This document shows, in pieces, positions 24,205 through 35,876 of a stretch of 64,000 bases of DNA (position 1 is its first letter; every line of letters begins with the position of its first letter). Position numbers and translations under genes: made by a program. The stretch spans positions 62,001 to 126,000 of the forward strand of contig NMRB01000726.1 in NCBI GenBank assembly GCA_002633025.1. The letters run 5' to 3'. Under the pieces are notes generated by a model. It made no database searches and had not been told where the DNA came from. It was given only the letters and a program-made list of their open reading frames with translations. Origin of the DNA: Notospermus geniculatus. Its lineage: Eukaryota > Nemertea > Pilidiophora > Heteronemertea > Lineidae.

Positions 24205-24530
24205 AGAGGAGATGGTGCACAGAGTGTTTGACATAAAAGACGTAGCAGACCAACAAACAGAAGTGTTTTTGAGACAATGGAGGAAGTCAGTCCGTAAGGA
24301 CCACCTCAACTTTTGGAAATTCGTACTTCCTTAAAGCTAAGCAGCACTGATCATGAATGACAGAACACATAGCAGACCAAAATACTGGAAGTGTTTTTGA
24401 GACAGTGGAGGATGCCTGCCCATGAGGACCATGTCAACTGTTGGAAATTTCTACTAACTCGGGAGGTTCAGAAACGTTCCAAGTCTCGAGTCCGACTCCA
24501 GAGGATTCTTTTTTGGGAACTACGTCATCA
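24205..24530 (+). pseudogene. Unrecognised, possibly coding fragments in tandem
   Basis: Two imperfect direct repeats about 125 bp apart (around 24246 and 24370) read in one plus-strand frame each as similar peptides. The first has EVFLRQWRKSVRKDHLNFWK, the second EVFLRQWRMPAHEDHVNCWK. Similarity is stronger at peptide level than expected from random drift, with differences such as Phe/Cys and Val/Leu. Stops interrupt both, and the second continues into an Arg-rich stretch before a stop near 24530. I do not recognise the family. It may be a decayed retrogene or transposon-encoded exon. Low confidence that it is coding at all. Confidence 0.25.
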
Positions 24531-25546
24531 AATGTAACGGGGTTTTCCAAAGCAATGATGTTTACTCATTCAGGAGAATGAATAGAACCTGCCTAGGTGG
24601 TAAATTTTATCTCCGACTCCGACTTGAAAAATCTGAATTTTAGCACCTCGGAGTCGGAGTCGGACCAGATCTTAACCTCCCTATATTTAACGCTACTAGC
24701 AGCACTGATCATGAATTCAATAGCTGTACTGATATGCACTTTGTGTCAAACCTTATCAGAAGAAAATCATATGCCACCAGCGGAGAGGCATTCTCAAAAG
24801 TGTCGCCAGCATGTTACATCAACAACTGAAGGTTTTAAGACAAACGAAGAGTGATCCGAGTGAAATACTACACCCGACTATGATGTTGAAACTCAACGTA
24901 ATCAACTAGAGGAGTATTTAACACGGGCTGACTAATTTTAGATCCAATCAAAACGTGTCACAGTTATTATCACTTAAGATGTTAAACGTGATTTCATTTT
25001 GATATCGGAGAAGATGCACGTCGTTTGCGATCGAGCCGAGGGTTTATCGGTTCAATACTGAAATAATACTTTTTCTCGAAATCTGCACAATTGTTTGGCG
25101 TTTGTTTACAATTTGCCGCAGGATAATGCAGAAGGTGATCTGGGTCGTTACGATCAGTGGCTGCCATTAGACATGAGTAGTTAGCGCGGCATTGTCGTAT
25201 TGATCGAGTATAATAATCTGCACTAGGTCTTTATGTTCTAAACCATACTTTGCTTTCATCACATGATATCCAATACCTGGGAATCATATTTCAAATTTCA
25301 AATGACGTTGTTGGGCATTTTTTCCCGGGAAGTCATGAAAGTTTAACATTTCAATCTAGACTGATCAGTAGCCTTATTACTAACACTGCTGTAAGCGTTT
25401 CACACTTGGATCGATAGAAAATTTAGACTGATCCAGACACAGACTACTGTATTTCACTGAAAACTACTAATATCAAATTATTCTGCTCAGCTCTGCAAAA
25501 TGCCATCTTCATGCCATCTACGGGTCCAATTCATGGTACATAAATG

Positions 25547-25685
25547 AAGGTGTACACCTACACCACAGTGTAGGCCCTCACTGTGGTACACACCCATACC
25601 ACAGTGTGGTCCCTCACTGTGGTACAGACCTATACCACAGTGGGGGCCTTCACTGTGGTACAGACCTATACCACAGTGTGGGCGT
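25547..25685. repeat. 36-bp minisatellite of hairpin-forming units
   Basis: About three and a half units of CACTGTGGTA-8 bases-TACCACAGTG plus spacer, with period 36. Each unit is itself an inverted repeat with 10-bp arms. Because 36 is a multiple of three, the minus strand reads as an open 12-residue repeat (PHCGIGLYHSEG), which I take as a by-product. Unit B keeps only a remnant near 29815-29855. Confidence 0.85.
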
Positions 25686-26128
25686 TGACTGCACATCTGG
25701 GAACAAAAAGTGTCTTTGAAGAGAGGTTCCACTAATATTAATGACGAGCACAAACGCCTACTGAGGTGAATTAATCCACACTGTTCTTGTAACACGTCAC
25801 ATCATACGAATACGAATTTATTAAATTTAATTAGACGTGAGCTTGCCCCAGGATAATGACATACGTTTGCAATAACTAGACACACTGACAATAAGTCATT
25901 AGCAACCGGACAATAAAACAACAATGGCTTATGTATGAAAGTATCCCGGGTAAAATCACCTTGTAACAGCCGGCACAACTCTGGTGACCTTGCATTGACT
26001 TTTTTCCAAATCATTTGCTGTTTTATATCCTTTCCAACAGTTCATCCATGTTTTAGTTTTAATGCATGGTACTCCAATTTATTCCGTCAATTGCAAGTAA
26101 CCTGCAAAACCCCTCTATAACGACATCC

Positions 26129-26329
26129 GTCAAGCTCTTCCACCATGCTCACCTGTTTTCCATGTAGGTCAAGCTCTTCCACCATGCTCACCTGTTTTTC
26201 TTGTAGGTCAAGCTCTTCCACCGTGCTCACCTGTTTTCCTTGTAGGTCAAGCTCTTCCACCATGCTCACCTGTTTTCTGTTTTTCCTTGTCGGTCAAGCT
26301 CTTCCACCATGCTCACCTGTTTTCCTTGA
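26129..26329. repeat. 39-bp minisatellite, 5 units
   Basis: Units of 39 bp built on AAGCTCTTCCACCATGCTCA followed by CCTGTTTTCCTTGTAGGTC. The fourth unit carries a short insertion (ctgttttt). The period is a multiple of three, so open frames appear on both strands; these are not taken as genes. The unit B counterpart has eight units (30307-30622). Confidence 0.92.
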
Positions 26330-26802
26330 CATTTTTTTTATGACCGAAAACAACATTGGGAATGATAGGAGCTAGAAGAGGTATACAAAATTACTACACT
26401 GATGTCATTACATCACCTCGGTGACATAGGCATCTTCTGGGAGAGGACTGGAGGAAAAGTGTAGGCCTACACATGGCACTGTGCCTAATGCCCCCACTGC
26501 TCCAACATGATCCATTGTTTAGCAAACAAGTAAAACAGATTCATAACAGCATTATCTTAGGCATTCTAATTACAGCCCAAGGCTTGTATGAAAACTGTAT
26601 GAGATCACATAGAATATCTAATGGTTTCTGCATATAATTCCATGTTTTATCTCTTAGCTCTAAGAGAAGACCTGGTTTGTCCTGTGCAATTAGCGTTAAT
26701 TGTCAACGTATCAGAACCCACTTCTTCACAACCTGCAGCCCTTACAAAGTTGCAGTGTATAAGTCAGAATATAGCATTATTGACAATTGCTACAGTTAGC
26801 AA

Positions 26803-27058
26803 TACATCGATTTCACATCTCGCACGATCGCAGCGCCCCTTGTAGGATTTCACTAGATCGAGGTTGAAAAACACCTGGTTTCCGATACTGCCGCCAGGGA
26901 TCCATCCGCTGGTGGCGGCACTGGGAACCAATGCGCGCAATTCAACCTCGATCCAGGAATTTTTTGCCCGTACTCCTGGTAGTGAGGTTGAAAACGGAAG
27001 TGACCAAGCAAAATTCTACCAGGGGCGCTGCGATCGTGCGAGATGTGAAATCGGTGTA
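26803..27058. mobile_element. MITE with TACACCGATTTCACATCTC ends, copy 1
   Basis: A 256-bp insertion absent from unit B (gcaa/tttcat at 31096-31105). Left end TACATCGATTTCACATCTCG and right end complement TACACCGATTTCACATCTCG extend into GCACGATCGCAGCGCCCC. A second copy lies at 41175-41485. Flanking TA is suggestive of a Tc1/mariner-type element, but the empty site shows no TA, so the target rule is unresolved. Confidence 0.87.
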
Positions 27059-27851
27059 TTTCATAATGGATGCCCAAAAATCCTCAATGATTTTAGCGGT
27101 TGGAAGCGTTGTGCTCAGATCCCACGAAACTGACCAACTAGGTTCACCTCATCGCTAAGACTGAAAAAAATATGACTGGTTTCAATCAATATAGCTAAGT
27201 ATGATAATAAAGAAGCCAGGATGGATTGAGATTTCTCAAAATAACTTCAAAAGACTTGAGAATATCTACCTTGTACATTGGGGGAGCTGATCAATGAAAT
27301 TGTGCAAAAAAATTGAACATCACACCATCGGCAAGATCTACCTGAATGGTGTTGATTTCACCCTCAGTTGGGAGGAATTGCCAGTGGAAGACACAGTAGG
27401 TGGTGGGGTGTTTGTGTTCAAAATATTGTCAAAGTTGACTTGCAATTGACTTAGGGTGAAGTCAGCCGAAGTTCACTCTTATTTGAGCAGAACTGGCATA
27501 TAATATCACCACATACAAGCACTGCAAATCCAGTCAACTGGATGACATTTATTTCAAGAAATGTATTACTCTGGTGATGCATGAAAAATGCTCTTATAAA
27601 CAAACAGCGAAGTACATTCTTGAAAATGTCTTCACAGGATCCACAATTATATCCACATGATTAATTAGTCAATGCAGAGATTAAGTTTCATTCCAAAAAC
27701 ACTTGAAAACATTGTTGATTGAAGAATGGGCTTAAATTGGTTCAGTGGCGTTCCTCAGACAAGATGGCAACTATCCTGCTAAAATACGCCAGCCTTTGAC
27801 AACATCCACAACAAAAACGGGATCCTCGTCTTGTCGTTCTCTGAGCAAATC

Positions 27852-28131
27852 TTAAAGCCCCACTGTATTGAATCTGAAAAACGCAAATCGTCGCCGCGAT
27901 TCTTGACGACGTCACGACGTCAGCGTAGTGTAAAAATGTACTGCGCTCTATCTCAATGCATTAGAGCTCCCCTACGCAGTTTTTTCACTCTCTGTTGAAA
28001 ACTAGGCCTTGGTTATTTAACAGTAAGTATCAGGCAAGCATTTTGGAGACCTTCACGAGGCCCTGAGACCTCAACCTCCACTCTCCTAACATTTTGAAAA
28101 TACCGTAAAATTCAATACTGTGGGGCTTTAA
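27852..28131. mobile_element. TTAA-targeting MITE with AGCCCCAC ends
   Basis: TTAA at 27852-27855 and 28128-28131 flank a 272-bp element with ends AGCCCCACTGTATTGAAT and complement AGCCCCACAGTATTGAAT. Unit B has the exact empty site with a single TTAA (31915-31918, aatcTTAAcctcc). This proves transposon-like insertion or precise excision, consistent with the seamless piggyBac mechanism. The interior includes GACGTCACGACGTC. Confidence 0.93.
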
Positions 28132-28613
28132 CCTCCGTAATATGCAGGGGACAGGACTACATTCGTGACCAATAGATGATCAGACACGTTCAAGGTCATA
28201 GCTAACGAAGAATGGATGATGAAGTTTCGCTTGTGGGTGTTCTGGCTCCCCGGCGCAAGCGAGATAAAATATCTCCGGGGAAATGTATGGTAGGTTTGCT
28301 TATTCAAGATCAGAGAATGGAGATTACTCTACCTTCTTGATGATAATGCTATTTATTTGACTTGTGGTTTACCTATTCTGAAACTGACCCTGAAACCATG
28401 CATATAAAACATTTCAGGTTTAGGTTCATGAAGAATGGTACCAGTCGACCCACTCCAGCAAAAGCAGGCGCTTGTCGCAAGTGGTCATCATTGGTCATCA
28501 CTACTCAACTATTACCATAGCTGTCCACTACTATTGCCAACTTGCAGAGACGTACATTTCAGCTATTGTGTTGGGCTGCAACCCTTTCCTCAGTTGTGAC
28601 AAGTTCTGACTTA

Positions 28614-28904
28614 AGGTACCCACAGGTCGACATTGCGTCTTGAAGCAACTCGCGGCAACTAGCTTTCCGGTGATGGAAGCAACTCGGAGTGATTGATCAG
28701 TTGCCGATTTTGTCGACCTGAGCGCACTTGCGTCTCCGAGCAACTGCCAGATCCGATCCACCAGTTGAGGGTGCTGTTCGAGGAACTGCCAGTTGCTCGG
28801 CGTTCCTCTCAATCGCTGAAATGTTGACCTGCGTGTGGTCATTTTTTTAATCTGCGATGATCCGTCAAGTTGTTTCAAGACGCAATGTCGACCTGTAGGC
28901 ACCT
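28614..28904. mobile_element. MITE with AGGTGCCTACAGGTCGACAT ends, copy 1
   Basis: A ~291-bp element with termini AGGTACCCACAGGTCGACAT and complement AGGTGCCTACAGGTCGACAT, followed inward by TGCGTCTTGAA(G/A)CAACT. The same element is present in unit B (32406-32688), so insertion predates the tandem duplication. A third, independent copy is at 35877-36172. No open frame of its own. Confidence 0.9.
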
Positions 28905-29553
28905 TTATGCTGGAGCGAATCACACTTACTATCACCAGAATATTGCAGGAAATCCTTTCACAGATACAGGCATAGGAACAACCCAGTTTCCTTAGACATG
29001 TAACACAAGGCACAAGTTGCTGACACTGATCACGGACATAGCTGAAGACCATCCAACCAAACTTCATGTTTTCATGGTTCTACTACAACACCACACTTCA
29101 GTGTACCTCAACACTTATGTCTTTTAAAAAGATTCAGCATGAGTAGGCCCTCACATCTCCAAATATCGATGAAGAAACTCAAGCAGGCCTTATTGCCTGT
29201 GTTTCTTTCCTTTCAACACAACCTGACTGTTTGCACACTGGGTGTTTAGCCGGCGGCGATCATATCTACTACACAAGAGAAAGAAAGAATACCCTATGCA
29301 CTAGAGATTATTAACAGCTCTCATCTCATACAAGAAGTATGTTAATTGAGAATGTATAATTATATATCAACAGACATTTGCAAGTCATAACAAGCACCCA
29401 GAACTGGTTAAGACAAGTTCTACAAACGTTAATGAGGATAAAATAGATGCACTATTACTTGGACAAAAGTTCACAGAGATGTCAATCCTGATCATTATTG
29501 GCCTTGCAGTGGGCAGCAGGGATCGTATTCCATTTAAAACTCCTGTAACTTTA

Positions 29554-29649
29554 AGGGCCGTATGTACCAATGAAGATTATCTTGAACTCAGGCTGAGCGA
29601 CAACTTTTCCATTTTGTCACATCATGCCCTGGCAAACCAGAACAATTGA
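29554..29649. mobile_element. Truncated MITE at tandem duplication junction
   Basis: This is the left half of the element that is complete at 33325-33474 (AGGGCCGTATGTACCAATGA...). It is cut at the junction of units A and B. The junction reads caattgaAAGCgtttc, sharing AAGC with both parental sequences. Confidence 0.85.
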
Positions 29650-30306
29650 AAGCGTTTCACACTTGGATCGATAGAAAATTTAGACTGATCCAGACACAGA
29701 CTACTGTATTTCACTGAAAACTACTAATATCAAATTATTCTGTTCAGCTCTGCAAAATGCCATCTTCATGCCATCTACGGGTCCAATTCATGGTACATAA
29801 ATCAAGGTGTACGGGAACACCCATACCATAGTGTGTGGCGCCCACAGTGTGGGTGTTGACTACATATCTGGCGACAAAAAGTGTCTTTGAAGAGAGGTTC
29901 CACAAATATTAATGACGAGCACAAACGCCTACTGAGGTGAATTAATCCACACTGTTCTTGTAACACGTCACATCATAGGAATACGAATTTATTAAATTTA
30001 ATTAGACGGGAGCTTGCCCCTGGATAATGACATACGTTTGCAATAACTAGACACATTGACAATAAGTCATTAGCAACCAGACAATAAAACAACAATGGCT
30101 TATGTATGAAAGTATCCCGGGTAAAAACACCTTGTAACAGCCGGCACAACTCTGGTGACCTTGCATTGACTTTTTTTCAAATCATTTGCTGTTTTATATC
30201 CTTTCCAACAGTTCATCCATGTTTTAGTTTTAATGCATGGTAGTCCAATTTATTCCATCAATTGCAAGAAACCTGCAAAACCCCTCTATAACGACATCCA
30301 TCCTTA

Positions 30307-30622
30307 TGGCTCTTCCACCATGCTCACCTGTTTTCTTTGTAGGTGAAGCTCTTTGGCCATGCTCACCTGTTTTCCTTGTAGGTCAAGCTCTTCCACCATG
30401 CTCATCTATTTTCCTTGTAGGTCAAGCTCTTCCACCATGCTCACCTGTTTTCCATGTAGGTCAAGCTCTTCCACCATGCTCACCTGTTTTCCTTGTAGGT
30501 CAAGCTCTTCCACCGTGCTCACCTGTTTTCCTTGTAGGTCAAGCTCTTCCACCATGCTCACCTGTTTTCTGTTTTTCCTTGTCGGTCAAGCTCTTCCACC
30601 ATGCTCACCTGTTTTCCTTGAC
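30307..30622. repeat. 39-bp minisatellite, 8 units
   Basis: Counterpart of 26129-26329. Units 4 to 8 match units 1 to 5 of unit A in order, including the variant 'ccgtg' unit and the inserted 'ctgttttt' unit. The three extra units are at the left end and are more degenerate. The open frames of 104 and 132 codons here come from the repeat period. Confidence 0.92.
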
Positions 30623-32405
30623 ATTTTTTTTATGACCGAAAACAACATTGGGAATGATAGGAGCTAGAAGAGGTATACAAAATTACTACACTGATGTCAT
30701 TACATCACCTCGGTGACATAGGCATCTTCTGGGAGAGGACTGGAGGAAAAGTGTAGGCCTACACATGGCACTGTGCCTAATGCCCCCACTGCTCCAACAT
30801 GATCCATTGTTTAGCAAACAAGTAAAACAGATTCATAACAGCATTATCTTAGGCATTCTAATTACAGCCCAAGGCTTGTATGAAAACTGTATGAGATCAC
30901 ATAGAATATCTAATGGTTTCTGCATATAATTCCATGTTTTCTCTCTTAGCTCTAAGACAAGACCTGGTTTGTCCCGTGCAATTAGCGTTAATTGTCAACG
31001 TATCAGCTACCACTTCTTTACAACCTACAGCCCTTACAAAGTTGCCGTGTACAAGTCAAACAAAATATAGCATTATTGACCATTGCTGAAGTTAGCAATT
31101 TCATAATGGATGCACAAAAATCTTCAATGATTTTAGCGATTGGAAGCGTTGTGCTTAGATCCCACGAAACTGACCAACTAGGTTCACCTCATCGCTAAGA
31201 CTGAAAAAATATGACTGGTTTCAATCAATATAGCTAAGTATGATAATAAAGAAGCCAGGATGGATTGAGATTTCTGAAAATAACTTCAAAGACTTGAGAA
31301 TATCTACCTTGTACATTGGGGGAGCTGATCAATGAAATTGTGCAAAAAAATTGAACATCACACCATCGGCAAGATCTACCTGAATGGTGTTGATTTCACC
31401 CTCTGTTGGGAGGAATTGCCAGTGGAAGACACAGTAGGTGGTGGGGTGTTTGTGTACAAAATATTGTCAAAGTTGACTTGCAATTGACTTAGGGTGAAGT
31501 CAGCCGAAGTTCACTCTTATTTGAGCAGAACTGGCATATAATATCACCACATACAAGCACTGCAAATCCAGTCAACTGGATGACATTTATTTCAAGAAAT
31601 GTATTACTCTGGTGATGCATGAAAAATGCTCTTATAAACAAACAGCGAAGTACATTCTTGAAAATGTCTTCACAGGATCCACAATTATATCCACATGATT
31701 AATTAGTCAATGCAGAGATTAAGTTTCATTCCAAAAACACTTCAAAACGTTGTCGATTGAAGAATGCGCTTGAGAAAATGATGATTTCATCGGTTCAGTG
31801 GCGTTCCTCACACAAGATGGCAACTAAAATCATGCTAAAATATGCCAGCCTTTGACAACATCCACAACAAAAACGGGATCCTCGTCTTGTCGTTGCCGGT
31901 TCTCTGGGCAAATCTTAACCTCCGTAATATGCAGGGGACAGGACTACATTTGTGACCAATAGATGATCAGACACGTTCAAGGTCATAGCTAACGAAGAAT
32001 GGATGATGAAGTTTCGCTTGTGGGTGTTCTGGCTCCCCGGCGCAAGCGAGATAAAATATCTCAGGGGAAATGTTTGGTAGGTTTGCTTATTCAAGATCAG
32101 AGAATGTAGATTACTCTACCTTCTTGATGATAATGCTATTTATTTGACTTGTGGTTTACCTATTCTGAAACTGACCCTGAAACCATGCATATAAAACATT
32201 TCAGGTTTATAGGTTCACGAAGAATGGTACCAGTCGACCCACTCCAGCAAAAGCAGGCGCTTGTCGCAAGTGGTCATCATTGGTCATCACTACTCAACTA
32301 TTACCATAGCTGTCCACTACTATTGCTAACTTGCAGAGACGTACATTTCAGCTATTGTGTTGTAAGGCTGCAACCCTTTCCTCAGTTGTGACAAGTTCCG
32401 ACCTA

Positions 32406-32688
32406 AGGTACCCACGGGTTGCCACTGCGTCTTGAAGCAACTTGCGGCAACTAGCTTTCCGGTGATGGAAGCAACACGGAGTGATTGATCAGTTGTCGAT
32501 TTTGTCGACCTGAGCGCACTTGTGTCACCGAGCAACTGCCAGATCCACTAGTTGAGCGTGCTGTTCGAGGAACTGACAGTTGCTCCGTGTTCTCAAACGC
32601 TGAAATGTCGACCTGCGCGTGGTCATTTTTTTTATCTGCGATGATCCGTCAAGTTGTTTCAAGACACAATGTCGACCTGTAGGCACCT
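32406..32688. mobile_element. MITE with AGGTGCCTACAGGTCGACAT ends, copy 2
   Basis: Unit B counterpart of 28614-28904. It is slightly shorter and its left terminus is degraded (cccacgggttgccactgcg). The right terminus is intact. Confidence 0.88.
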
Positions 32689-33324
32689 TGCTGGAGCGAG
32701 TCACATTTACTATCACCAGAATATTGCAGGAAACATGTAGGAACAACCCAGTTTCCTTAAGACATGTAACACAAGCCACAAGTTGCTGACACTGATCAGG
32801 GACATAAAGCTGAAGACCATCCAACCAAACTTCATGTTTTCATATGGTTTTACTACAACACCACACTTCAGCGTACCTCAACACTTATGTCTTAAAAGAT
32901 TCAGCATGAGTAGGCCCTCACATCTCCAAATATCGACGAAGAAACTCAAGCAGGCCTTATTGCCTGTTGTGTTTCTTTCCTTTCAACACAACCTGACTGT
33001 TTGCACACTGGGTGTTTAGCCCGAAGCGATCATATCTACTACACAAGAGAAAGAAAGAATACCCTATGCACTAGAGATTACTAACAGCTCTCATCTCATA
33101 CAAGAAGTATGTTAATTGAGAATGTATAATTATATATCAACAGACATTTGCAAGTCATAACAAGCACCCAGAACTGGTTAAGACAAGTTCTACAAACGTT
33201 AATGAGGATAAAATTGATGCACTATCACTTGGACAAAAGTTCACAGAGATGTCAATCCCTGATCATTATTGGCCCTGTAGTCGGCAGCAGGGATCGTATT
33301 CCATTTAAAACTCCTGTAACTTTA

Positions 33325-33474
33325 AGGGCCATATGTACCAACGAAGATTATCTTGAACTCAGGCTGAGCCACAACTTTTCCATTGTCACATCATGCCCCA
33401 GCAAACCAGAACAATTGAAAAGCTGTGGCTCAACCTGGAGTTCAAGATAAATCTTCGTTGGTTCATACGGCCCT
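33325..33474. mobile_element. Foldback MITE with AGGGCC(A/G)TATG ends, complete copy
   Basis: A 150-bp element. The left arm AGGGCCATATGTACCAACGA continues through AGATTATCTTGAACTC. The right arm is its complement and ends CATACGGCCCT. The middle (33371-33418) carries the breakpoint used by the 4.2-kb tandem duplication. Confidence 0.85.
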
Positions 33475-34304
33475 AAGGGTACGCAAATCCTTTTTTGGGG
33501 TGATACTGAACAATAGGGTGCCCGCAAATGGACAATACTTTGCGCACTCTGTAACAAGTTACGGCAGCTTTGTGAACAAGGTCCATGGACTTTGGGCGTC
33601 ATTTTGTTGGTGTGTGTCACCACCAACACCCATTTGGCAAAAATACTTCAGCTGATATAAGTATTATTCAGTAGACAGGTAGCTGTGTGTTAGAAAGCAC
33701 GGAACTGTTAATTAATACATGCTTTTTCCTTCAGTAGCGGCCATTCTTGGTGTAATAAATCACCAATGCCAATGGGCAGAAACCTTATGTTCTAAAAGCA
33801 TTTGTGGCATAGCAACGTTAATTACTCTTTCTTTGGCGTATTTGTTCGCCTCTAACGAAGGCGGTCAGGTGCTAATTAACAACTACAACAAGACAAACGA
33901 ATGGTGTATACAAACGTTGTGTGGCTCAGCCAACAGCAATGTCTTGTTTTTCCTAGCGAACATTGTTTTTCCGAGCGTTACATGGGCATTGGGTTCTGTT
34001 CCTGAACAGGCTGGGAAACCATTATTGTTGCAGTGGCGACCAAGAGAAGCGCCAGATCTTCAAGCGTGGATTTCACAACGTAAATATTAGGCCTACTATC
34101 AGCAGGTAACATCCAAAATCCATGATATCTACTGATAGTGCTGCAGATGATGTTATCTTGCTAAGGGAAGCTGTGACGCCAACATGCAGCAAGAGGGAGT
34201 CATCCCCATCCTCTCAGCACTGGGCTCTGCAATAGTATTTGTATTTGATTTTTCCACCAGGGCCGAAGCGATAGCATTTTTGGCTCTGGTAAGTATGGAA
34301 GAGG
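33475..34304. other. Non-coding, no gene recognised
   Basis: A plus-strand open frame of 123 codons (33719-34090) has hydrophobic stretches but no recognised domain, repeat or homologue that I can name. I do not call it a gene. Confidence 0.4.
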
Positions 34305-34515
34305 CCACCACAAGCTACTCGTGTTCCTCACTTGGATGGGGTCTTTTACGTGCCCTTGCAAAGACACAAAGGTACAAGGCACCACGGCTTACTGTCGCAT
34401 GCGACAGACGTGAAGAGCCGGGAATGAAATCCCATATGACCTGGGCTACATTCGAACCCAGGACTTGCCGCTTGCTGAGCGGTTTCATAACCACTCGGCT
34501 ATCAAGACCTGCGAT
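34305..34515 (-). mobile_element. tRNA-derived SINE (Leu/Ser-like head)
   Basis: On the minus strand the head reads TAGCCGAGTGG (A box) at about 34490-34500. It then has CGCTCAGCAAGCG (variable-arm-like) and TGGGTTCGAAT (B box) near 34450-34460. Downstream comes a non-tRNA body including AGGGCACGTAAAAGACCCC. This order is that of a Pol III SINE. It is not a functional tRNA, because the acceptor stem does not close. The 3' end is not well defined. Confidence 0.65.
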
Positions 34516-35876
34516 GGTGTCGACCTTCGTCTATGTTTGGCTGCAGTGAGCGAGAAAGTGAGTGCTAAGAACCCTGGTTACCTCAGGATGAGGATTCCCA
34601 GGATCATTTTCCTAGAATTATTGTACAGAATGTGAAAGCTGCTAATTCCAATTCAGGAAGAAATCAGAAGAGATTCGATTGATCATGGAACAATTACACA
34701 AGTGGATTGAGTTCTTCATGACTAAGACCACCAAGAGTTTAACCACCTCCTGCTCAAACATCATTACCGCCTCGCATTCCAGAACAGCAAGACATATAAC
34801 AACCACTTAATTAGACATTAGCAAATTCAAAAAGCGCAGAGGCAACTCAAAACCAGAAAATGCAAGTTAGTCATAACATGATTTGCTGGCCAGCAGGACT
34901 TCGCGGACAGGTGCTTAACACGCTGTGTTAAAACATTGGTCGGCCATCGATTATGGGGCCGCCTTATGGTTCAGAATTTTTCCACAGCATGGTAATTATC
35001 ACCATACCAAAGCATAATGTGCTTTCAGACGAAATGTCCGGGAACAATATCAGGTTATCATGTACGAAATAATAAAAGGCTTATTTTTAGGTGCCTGTGT
35101 TTGAGACGGTGAACCGTGACAGATCACGGTAACACCATTGTTATACCACCACATAACACCTGCTATCGAATTTGACAGCGTCAATGCCATCAACACGGAG
35201 ACAAAAACACTAACGACAATCATAGCCCCAGAATGCCGACAACTACCAACATGCAAATTAAGGTCTAACCATTAAAGGAATAAATTTAAGTCATCACGAC
35301 ATCTTGTTCAAACAAGAATAAAAGCACGAACAAAAGCATTATTTGCATGGAATTAAATAGAAATCATGTCATGCTCGCTGCATCTGACCTAAATTAAAAC
35401 CAGTTTGGTCATATTGTGCGATGCCGTGTCACGATTTGCCTTCTTTGGGTGGCCATCTTCGAAATAACTCATCTCGAAAATGCAAAGACAGATAGGTCTG
35501 ATTGAAATGAGCAGTGATTATCTTGTGTGACCCAAAAATGCTCACCAAATGAATAGATATCAATTATGAGGGCTGAAAATGAATGTGCATGCGATATAAG
35601 ATTCCAGATATCTTTGAATACAAATTTTTGCTCAAAGGCCTTATGACGTTAAGCAATGCGCATAAATGCAGCCATAAAGATCTACATACAATAAAATAAA
35701 GCATATGGTTTTGTCATTGATTTTGAAAGAGTAAAATGATCGAGGTTCATTGGAATAATATGAATACGCAGCATAATAGCCTTTTTGGCAAGTCGGTGTA
35801 AGAGACATTAGTCTGGTATGAAGAACTACCATTCCAGATTTTTTAACGTCTTTCCTAATACAGGAAGCGAAAGTCT
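34516..35876. other. Non-coding, no gene recognised
   Basis: AT-rich with short open frames only. No transposon ends recognised. Confidence 0.45.

Larger units (their letters stand above)
25393..29649. repeat. Direct tandem duplication, unit A (4257 bp)
   Basis: This unit begins AAGCGTTTCACACTTGG and is repeated from 29650 as unit B. The units are close to identical outside indels. Unit A alone has the 36-bp hairpin array (25547-25685), an inverted-repeat MITE (26803-27058) and a TTAA element (27852-28131). It ends inside a MITE that is complete only in unit B. No gene was recognised; the longest open frame (178 codons, 28531-29067, minus) crosses a MITE and is broken in unit B. There is no N gap at the junction. 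Confidence 0.93.
29650..33418. repeat. Direct tandem duplication, unit B (3769 bp)
   Basis: Second unit of the duplication starting at 25393. It lacks two MITEs and most of the hairpin array found in unit A but has three more 39-bp minisatellite units. It otherwise follows unit A closely. No recognisable gene. Confidence 0.93.

Noticed and set aside
25487-25795. Minus-strand protein with PHCGIGLYHSEG repeats
   Set aside because: Open only because the 36-bp hairpin minisatellite is a multiple of three; lost in unit B.
28531-29067. 178-codon minus-strand open frame
   Set aside because: It crosses a MITE and is disrupted in the duplicate unit B.
30237-30667. 132- and 104-codon repeat proteins
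   Set aside because: The 39-bp repeat period keeps several frames open on both strands; a minisatellite by-product.
33719-34090. 123-codon plus-strand open frame as a membrane protein gene
   Set aside because: Hydrophobic stretches are unremarkable; no recognised family, no splice or promoter support.
34445-34515. Functional tRNA gene (Leu/Ser-like)
   Set aside because: A and B boxes are present but the acceptor stem does not pair and a SINE body follows.
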